The position numbers were made by a program, and so were the translations under genes. Below are positions 1-9,500 of a DNA stretch of 33,688 nt, piece after piece. The stretch comes from an uncultured Bacteroidales bacterium (lineage in GTDB: Bacteria > Bacteroidota > Bacteroidia > Bacteroidales > FEN-979), in NCBI GenBank assembly GCA_903959905.1, contig CAJBYO010000089.1, positions 1-33,688 of the forward strand, read 5' to 3'. The notes beneath the pieces were generated by a model that was given only the letters and a program-made list of their open reading frames with translations, was not told the origin of the DNA and did not search any database. The first letter of the stretch is position 1; every line of letters starts with the position of its first letter.

Positions 1-201
1 TTATATGAACTGCTTTTTTTTTCAAACTTAATCAAAAGTATAATTGCACTCATAGTTTTAAAATCCTTCAGGATTTTGTACTCAAGTTATCTATGCTGAT
101 GTTCCCAGTTTTATTTGGGAGGGTACTTAGTGGTAAAAAAAGATTACAATCGAAATCCTTGCTTTTATAGATCCTCCATCAAATCGCAAGACCCTATAAA
201 C
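1..201. other. Non-coding flank downstream of the giant gene
   Basis: No convincing gene is visible here. The stretch is AT-rich and holds a perfect 7-bp stem-loop at 60-77 (AAAATCC, loop TTCA, GGATTTT) and a weaker 5-bp one at 103-120 (TCCCA/TGGGA). The first could end a plus-strand transcript entering from outside the window, but it has no clear T-tract. The left end is cut by the window. Confidence 0.4.
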
Positions 202-246
202 AGGGATAAAAAAACAGCCGGCCAAATAAACCCGGCCGGCTGTTTT
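202..246 (-). terminator. Rho-independent terminator of the giant surface-protein gene
   Basis: A perfect 13-bp stem pairs 211-223 (AAAACAGCCGGCC) with 234-246 (GGCCGGCTGTTTT) around a 10-base loop. Read on the minus strand, the GC-rich stem is followed by a run of T (complement of the A-tract at 208-214). It begins about 20 bases after the stop codon of the minus-strand gene ending at 266. This is a textbook intrinsic terminator, and the A/T-flanked stem could also work in the plus direction. Confidence 0.9.
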
Positions 247-265
247 AATCTTGAATATTTGGTTG

Positions 266-508
266 CTATTTCTTAACAACCATCTTCTTCACAACTTTGT
301 ACTGGCTGTTCAGGAACACAACGGAATAAACTCCCCTTGCGATTGGCCTGAGGTCAATCTGGGTATCATATCTGCCGCCTGAAGTAGTCACATCGCGTTG
401 TTCATAGAGTTTTTCACCCAGCAGGTTGTATACCTGGATGGTGAAAGTTTCCAGCGTCGGAGTGTGTATTGATACATTGAACTTTCCGTCATTCGGAACC
501 GGGTATAC
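266..508 (-). other. T9SS type-A C-terminal sorting domain of the giant protein
   Basis: Residues 3820-3899 carry the hallmark pattern of the Por secretion C-terminal domain: a YPVPNDG motif, an I.VYNLLGEKL strand, an L..G.Y. strand and a basic end (VVKKMVVKK). In this family the domain directs passage through the type IX secretion system and is removed on anchoring. Confidence 0.93.
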
Positions 509-3500
509 GTTGAAGTTGCTGCCTGCCAGTTCATTCTGGCCAACAAACAGTACATATACGTGGTTGGAAGTATCTGAAGAACATCCGTTCACCGTTACCA
601 CGCTCCAGTACCAGCCGGTAATTGTGGCGGTATATGTCTGGTTTGTAGCACCCGCGATGAGGCCCGTTCCTTCATAGTACCACTGGTTGCCTGTAGCAAT
701 ACTGCTGGTAAGCAGCGGTCCGACTGCGGTAACAACCGGTGCAGCCGGGATGGCATTGATGGTTACATTGAAATTCGGAGAAACATTACCGCTACCGCAT
801 GAATTGGTTCCTTTCACCGTGATGATACCGGCGGCAGGTGTATTTCCGAATGTTACGGTGATGGAGTTGGCTGACTGTACAAAAGTAGCTCCTGCGGGAA
901 CAGTCCATACATAAGATGTTGCCCCTGAAATCGCAGCTACTGTGTAAACGCCTGTTGATCCTGCACAAACACTTGCAGGACCTGTGATGGTTCCTGCGGC
1001 AGCCGGCAGCGGATTAACAGTTACAGCAAATGTTGAGGATGGTCCGTTACCGCACTGGTTGGTAGCAGCCACAGTTACGTTGCCCGATACAGCTGAAGTG
1101 CCGTAGTTGACAGTAATGCTGGTTGTACCTGATCCTGAAGCGATGGTAGCACCGGCAGGGACAGTCCAGGAATAAGAAGTTGCCCCGGTAACCGGCGTTG
1201 TAGAATAAACTACACCGTTGGTTCCCGCACAAACTGTGGCAGTTCCTGTGATCGCACCCGCTGCACTTGGCGGTGAGTTGACAAACACGGTGTACACGGT
1301 AGGCTGGGCAGCAGAACATCCTGAGGCACTGGTATAATTAACTGATACTGTCTGGAGGCCGATCTGGTTCCAGGTCACGTCAAGGATACTGGTACCCTGT
1401 CCTGAAACGATCGTACCACCTGCAGATACAGTCCAGACATATCCGGTCATACCACTTTCAGTATAGTAGATATTGTTGGTTGAACCAACACATGGGTTGT
1501 TGGTGCTTCCGATGGTCGGCACTGGCGCGCTGTTAACGGTAACACTGTACGTTCCCGGTGTTGCGGCAGGACAAACATTGGTATAGGTCACTGTCAGATT
1601 CTGTGCTCCTGTAGCATTCCAGCTAACTGTGACAGAGCTTGTGCCCGCACCGCTGGTGATGGTTCCGCCCGCGGAAACGGTCCAGACATAACCGGTCATT
1701 CCCGTTTGGGTGGTATAGGTAGCTGTTGAACCCTGGCAGGCAAGTGCAGGACCGGCGATTGTTGGTGTTGGTACTGCGTTCACAGTAACATTGTAGCAAA
1801 CCGGTGCTGCGGCAGTACAGCCGCCTGCGTTGGTATAGGTAACACAAACGGTTTTTGCACCGGCGGTAGTCCAGGTAACTGTGATGGCACTCGTACCTGC
1901 ACCGGCGGTAATTGTTCCACCGGCTGATACGGTCCATGTGTATCCTGTCATACCAGTCTGTGTGGTGTAAACATTGCCCGTTGAGTTAACACAAACAGAT
2001 GCAGGTCCGGTGATGGTCGGCACCGGCAGGGCGTTCACTGTCACATTGTAAGTTACAGGAGCAGCTGCGGTACAACCGCTGCCATTGGTGTAATTTACCG
2101 TAACCGTATTGGCACCGATAGTATTCCATGTAACCGTGATTGCATTTGTACCGGCACCGGCAGTAATGATACCGCCCGCCGAAACAGTCCAGGTGTAACC
2201 TGTCATTCCGGTCTGGGTAGTGTATACATTGCCCGTTGAATTCACGCAAACTGAAGCAGGACCTGCGATGGTCGGAACAGGCAGTGCGTTCACTGTTACG
2301 GTGTAAGTGGCCGGTGTTGCGGCAGTACAGCCATTTCCGTTGGTATAGTTGACTGTTACAGTTTTGGCACCTGTAGTGGTCCATGTAACTGTTATGGCAC
2401 TGGTTCCCGCACCTGCAGTGATGGTACCACCGGCTGAAACAGTCCATGTATAGCCTGTCATACCAGTCTCGGTATTGTAAACATTACCTGTTGAATTCAG
2501 ACAAACTGAAGCAGGACCGGTAATGGTCGGGACTGGCAGTGCATTTACAGTAACGTTATAGACCGTTGCCGTTGCTGCGGTACAGCCGTTTGCATTGTTG
2601 TAATTTACAGTAACCGCATTTGCTCCGGCGGTGCTCCATGTTACAGTAACCGCATTGGTTCCTGCACCGGCAGTAATGCTGCCACCTGCGGAGACAGTCC
2701 ATGTGTAACCTGTCATCCCCGATTCAGTGGTATATACATTGCCTGTGGAATTAACGCAAACTGATGCCGGGCCGGCGATGGTCGGTACCGGTAATGCATT
2801 TACAGTCACATTATAAGTGGTAGCAGTTGCTGCTGTACACCCGTTGGCATTGTTGTAGTTCACAGTAACGGTCTGTGCACCTGTAGTGCTCCAGGTTACT
2901 GTAATCGCACTGGTGCCTGCACCGGCAGTAATGTTGCCGCCTGCGGAAACAGTCCAGGTGTAACCCGTCATTCCGGTTTCTGTTGTATAAACGTTTCCTG
3001 TGGAATTCAGGCAAACCGATGCAGGTCCGGAAATGGTCGGAACCGGTAATGCATTTACTGTCACGTTATAAACGGTTGCAGTTGCCGCCGTACATCCGTT
3101 GCCATTGTTGTAATTCACAGTAACAGTTTGTGCACCTGTGGTGTTCCAGCTTACTGTAATGGCACTGGTGCCGTTACCTGCGGTAATGTTACCGCCTGCA
3201 GATACAGTCCATGTGTAACCGGTCATACCCGATTCGGTTGTATAAATGTTGCCTGTGGAGTTTACGCATACAGATGCCGGACCTGCAATGGTGGGTACCG
3301 GTAAGGCATTTACAGTCACATTATACGTGGTTGCAGTTGCAGCAGAACATGCGTTGGCATTGATATAATTTACAGATACCGTTTGCGCGCCAGCAGTATT
3401 CCAGGTTACGGTAACCGCATTGGTGCCCGCTCCTGCAGTAATGCTGCCACCGGCAGAGACGGTCCAGGTGTAACCTGTCATACCGGCTTCTGTGGTGTAT

Positions 3501-6500
3501 ATATTTCCTGTTGAGCTCATGCACACCGATGCCGGACCCGTAATGGTCGGTACTGGCAACGGGTTGACGGTGACGTTGTAAGTTCCCGGGGTTGCAGCCG
3601 TACAGTTGCTTGTATTTGTATACGATACAGTGACAACCTGCGGTCCGACAGTATTCCATGTAACAGTGATGGCACTGGTACCTGCACCGGCAGTGATCAC
3701 ACCACCGGCAGAAACTGTCCAGGTATACCCAGTCATACCTGACTGGGTAGTGTAAACATTACCGGCTGAGTTGAGGCAAACAGATGAAGGACCAGCAATG
3801 GTTGGTAACGGTAACGGATTCACCGTAACGGTTACAACATTTGTTGACAGAGGCCCACCACATGTGTTCAGTGCATTCTGATTCTGCCTGTAGTATGTTG
3901 TCGAGGTCAATGCACCAGGCTGATAGTTCTGGGAGGTTGCACCGTTGATATTGTTGAAAGTACTGTTGTCAAGTGAACTTTGCCATTGATAAGTTGGTGA
4001 GGTTCCGTTTGACGGGGCAGTAGCCGTGAGTAATGCAGGAGTATTCCCGTAGCAGATGGCCTGGTTTGCACTGATTGAACCAACAGCAAGCGTCGGATTC
4101 ACTGTGATTGTAACAACATTCGTTGCTGCAGGCCCGCCGCAGGTACTCTGAGCATCCTGCAGCTGCTTGTAATAAGTGGTCGCAGACAATGCTCCTGGCT
4201 GGTAGTTCTGGGTTGTGGCACCGTTGATGTTGCTGAAGGTGCTGTTGTCCAGAGAACTCTGCCACTGATATGTCGGAGAGGTTCCGTTGGAAGGAGGTGT
4301 AGCCGTCAGCAATGCAGGAACGTTACCTATGCATAGGAACTGATCAGCACTGATAGATCCGGGAACGATTGCAGGGAAAGCACCAACAGTGATAGTTACA
4401 ACATTGGTCGCCTGCGGGCCACCACAAGATCCGGAGGTATTCTGGATCTGCTGATAGTATGTGGTGGTTGTAAGCGCCCCTGGCTGATAGTTCAGCGATG
4501 TGGCACCGTTGATATTGGTAAAAGTTGCATTGTCAAGTGAACTCTGCCACTGGTAAACAGGCGATGTTCCACCTACAGGAGGCACACCGGTCAGAAGAGC
4601 AGGTGCACTGCCGTTACAAATTGTTTGATCGGCGCTGATGGAACCAACAACAAATTGCGGTGTTACAGTAATGGTTACCACATTGGTAGCAAGCGGCCCG
4701 TTGCAGGTGCCCGTTGCGTTCTGTAATTGCTTGTAATAGGTAGTGGTCGTCAACGCACCCGGCTGGTAATTCTGGGTTGTAGCACCGTTGATATCTGCAA
4801 AGGTATTATTGTCAAGTGAACTCTGCCACTGGTATACCGGTGTTGTTCCGTTTGACGGAGGCGTTGCGGTGATCAGCGCAGGAGTTAATCCTGCACAAAT
4901 GGTCTGGTCGGCGGCAATGGAACCTACGATAAGATTCGGGAAAACTGTCATGTTCACTGTGTTCGACATAGCAGGGTTGCCCACGTTGCATGGTTCACTG
5001 GAGGTCAGCTGACAGGTAATCACATCTCCGTCGGCTGGTACATATGAATAAGTTGTATTGTTTGAACCCGCCGGAACACCGTTTACATACCATTGATAGG
5101 CCGGAGTAGTGCCGCCGTTAATGGGTGATGCAGTAAAGGTAACCGGGATGCCGGCACATGATGGATTGGCCGAAGGGTTAATGGCTACCGCAACTGGAAG
5201 AATCGGCATTACAGTCATCGTAACCGTATTTGACATTACAGGGTTCGCTACGGTGCAGGTCTCACTTGAAGTTAACTGACAGGTGACTACATCCCCGTTT
5301 GCAGGAGTGTAGGAATAGCTGGAACTGTTGGTTCCCGCGGGTATTCCGTTCACCGTCCACAGGTAGGCTGGTGTTGTTCCACCGTTGATCGTAGCAGCAA
5401 AATAGGTTACTGCAACACCGGCGCAAACCGGGTTGGCTGAAGGAGTAACAGCAATGGCTACCGGTAACAGCGGGTTAACAGTGATGGTAACCGTATTTGT
5501 AGCCAATGGTCCGCCGCATACACCGGATGCATCCTGCAACTGTTTGTAATATGTCGTAGAAGTCAGTGCCCCTGGCTGGTAAGTGGTCAGTGTGGCACCA
5601 TTGATATTGTTGAATGTATTGTTGTCGAGTGAACTCTGCCACTGGTAACTTGGTGTAACTCCATTTAACGGTCCGTTGCTCGTCAACAGTGCAGGAACAA
5701 TTCCTGAGCAAATCGTTTGATCGGCGGCAATCGTTCCGACAAGAAGGTTGTTAAACACAGTCATGTTAATTGTGTTTGACATGGCAGGATTACCAAGGGT
5801 ACACGGTTCGCTTGAAGTCAGCTGGCAGGTTACAACATCGCCGTTGGCAGGCACATAATTGTATGTTGTACTGTTTGTTCCGGCAGGAACTCCATTCACA
5901 AACCACTGGTATGCTGGTGTTGTACCACCATTCAGCGGTGTGGCAGTGTATGTTACAGATGCCCCGATACAACTTGGGTTTGCTGATGCATTAACAGCAA
6001 CCGCTACAGGAAGTACCGGAAGTACAGTCATCACCACTGTGTTTGACATGACAGGGTTGGCCACTGTACAGGCTTCACTGGAAGTTAACTGGCAGGTAAC
6101 AACATCATTGTTGGCAGGTGTATAGGAGAAACTTGAACTGTTTGTACCGGCAGGTACTCCGTTTACCATCCACAGGTAAGCAGGTGTTGAACCACTGTTA
6201 ATTGTAGCTGCAAAATACGTGACAGATATACCGGCGCAAACTGGGTTGGCAGATGGTGTAATAGCCACTGCAACCGGGAGTAAAGGATTCACCGTAATGG
6301 TCACTGTATTCGTTGCAAGGGGTCCTCCGCATACACCGGATGCATCCTGCATCTGTTTGTAATAGGTGGTAGATGTGAGGGCACCCGGCTGGTAATTCTG
6401 TGATGTAGCACCGTTGATATTGCCGAATGTACTGTTATCAAGCGAGCTCTGCCACTGATAAGTCGGACTTACACCGTTTAACGGGCCGGTACTGGTCAGC

Positions 6501-9500
6501 TGTGCCGGAATAATTCCTGAACATATTGTCTGGTCTGCACTGATGGTTCCCACGAGCAGATCCGGGAATACGGTCATCGTGATCGTATTGGAGGTGGCGG
6601 GATTACCGAGTGTACAGGTTTCACTTGAGTTCAACACGCAGGTGACCACATCGTTATTCACAGGAACATAGGTATAAGTTGCACTGTTGGTGCCGGCTGA
6701 TGTTCCATTCACAAACCACAGGTATGAAGGGGTGGTTCCACCGTTAACAGGTGTTGCTGTAAAAGTAACCGGGGCTCCTGTGCAGGAAGGGTTGGCGGAT
6801 GAATTGATAGCCACAGCAACCGGAAGAACAGGGTTCACCGTGATCGTTACTGCATTGGTTGCCAGCGGCCCGCCGCATACTCCGGAAGCATCCTGCAACT
6901 GTTTGAAATATGTTGTAGATGTAAGGGTTCCCGGCTGATAGGTTGCAAGGGTAGCACCATTGATATTATTGAAGGTATTGTTGTCGAGAGAACTCTGCCA
7001 CTGATAAGTGGGTGCGATGCCGTTTAACGGGCCGGTACTTGTCAGGCCGGCAGGTGCAACTCCTGAACAGATCGTCTGATCTGCAGCAATTGTTCCGACG
7101 AGGAGGTTGTCAAATACAGTCATGGTAACTGTGTTTGACAGAGCAGGATTGCCTGAAGTACAAGGTTCACTTGAAGTCAGCTGGCAGGTAACAACATCGT
7201 TATTTGCCGGTGCATAACTGTAAGTGGCACTGTTGGTTCCTGCAGCAACTCCGTTTACAAACCACTGGTAAGCAGGCGTTGTGCCGCCGTTCAGCGGTGT
7301 GGCTGTGAATGTAACTGATGCACCGGCACAACTCGGGTTCGCTGATGCATTGATTGCGACAGCAACCGGAAGAATCGGAATTACAGTCATTGTCACCGTA
7401 TTTGACATCACCGGGTTAGCCACCGTACATGTCTCACTGGAGGTAAGCTGGCAGGTTACAACATCGTTGTTGGCCGGGGTATAGGAATAACTAGAACTGT
7501 TTGATCCTGCAGCAACTCCGTTAACCATCCACTGGTATACCGGGGTTGTGCCGCCGTTGATCGTTGCAGCAAAGAAGCTGACTGAATTACCGGCACAAAC
7601 CGGGTTGGCAGAAGGGGTAACGGCAACAGCGACCGGCAACAATGGGTTTACAGAAATGGTGACTGTGTTCGTTGGCAATGGTCCGCCGCAGGTTCCGGCC
7701 GCATTCTGCATCTGTTTATAATAGGTAGTTGTTGTCAGGGCACCTGGCTGATAATTCAGCGATGTGGCGCCGTTAATATTATTGAATGTGGTATTGTCAA
7801 GCGAACTCTGCCACTGATAGGTGGGCGACGTACCGTTGGACGGGGCTGTTCCGGTTAACTGTGCAGGAACAACACCGGCACAAATAGTCTGGTCGGCGCT
7901 GATTGAACCAACCAGCAGACCATCAATGACAGAAAGTGTGACGATATTCGAGGTAGCAGGGTTTCCTGTCGTGCATAATTCACTGGAGGTCATCTGGCAG
8001 GCAACAACATCGTTATTTGTTGGTACAAATGTGTAAGTGCTGCTGTTACTGCCAGCCGCAAAACTGTTTAAAAACCATTGATAGGTCGGGGTTGATCCAC
8101 CATTCACAGGAGTGGCAGTAAAAGTAACTGGGTTACCGGTGCACACCGGGTTGGCTGAAGAACTGATTGCCACGCTCACAGGTACTATTGCGTTGACAGT
8201 CATGGTAACCGTGTTTGAAACTGCTGGATTCCCAAGCGTACAGGGCTCGCTGGAGGTCAGCTGACAGGCAACCACGTCATTGTTAGAAGGACTGTATGTG
8301 AAGGTATTGCTATTGGTGCCGGCCGGTGAACCGTTAACGCTCCACAGGAAGGAAGGAGTTGTACCACCATTTACCGGAGCAGCTGTAAATGTAACTGATG
8401 TACCATTGCAAACCGGGTTGGCCGAAGCTGTCACGGTTACTGAAACCGGAAGTACCGGAATAACCGTCATGGTTACCGTGTTTGACATGGCCGGGTTTCC
8501 TGAAGTACATGGTTCGCTTGACGTTAACTGGCAAGTCACCACATCATTGTTAACCGGGGAATAACTAAAAGTTGAATTGTCGGTTCCTGCAGGTGCACCG
8601 TTAACCATCCACAGATAAGATGGGGTAACACCTCCGTTCAATGGAACAGCGGTAAAGGTAACCGTGGTGCCGTTACAAACCGGGTTGGCCGACGGTGTAA
8701 CAGCAACAGCGACCGGAAGAATCGGAAGAACCGTCATGGTCACTGTGTTTGACATGGCAGGATTGCCAAGTGTACAAGCTTCGCTGGAGGTCAGCTGGCA
8801 GGTGACAACATCGTTGTTGGCCGGGGCATAAGTATATGCAGCACTGTTCGTTCCTGCTGCTACGCCATTCACCATCCACTGGTAAGCAGGAGTTGTACCA
8901 CCATTTAACGGTGATGCAGTGAATGTTACAGAACTGCCATTGCATGCCGGGTTGGCGGAAGCGTTGATCGCTACAGCAACAGGCAATATCGGGTTAACTG
9001 TGATTGTCACTGTGTTGGTAGGCAGCGGGCCACCGCAAACACCGGATGCATCCTGCATCTGCCTGTAATAAGTCGTTGCTGTCAATGCGCCTGCCTGGTA
9101 GGTTGTGAGCGTGGCACCATTGATATTGCCGAATGTATTGTTGTCAAGTGAACTCTGCCATTGATAGGTTGGTGAGGTTCCAGTCAAAGGAGCTGTACTT
9201 GAAAGGACAGCAGGAGTCACTCCTGAACAGATCGTTTGATTTGCACTGATTGTTCCGACGAGGAGGTTGGGGTCAACACTCATGGTAACCGTGTTTGATA
9301 AGGCAGGATTGCCTGAAGTGCAAAGTTCGCTTGATGTTAGCTGGCAGGTAATAATATCATTGTTGGCCGGGGCATAGGAATAAGTTGCGCTGTTGGCACC
9401 TGCCGGAGATCCGTTCACGTTCCACTGGTAAGCCGGGGTGGTGCCTCCATTTACAGGAACTGCCGTGAAGGTTACCACTGTTGTGTTGCATATCGGGTTA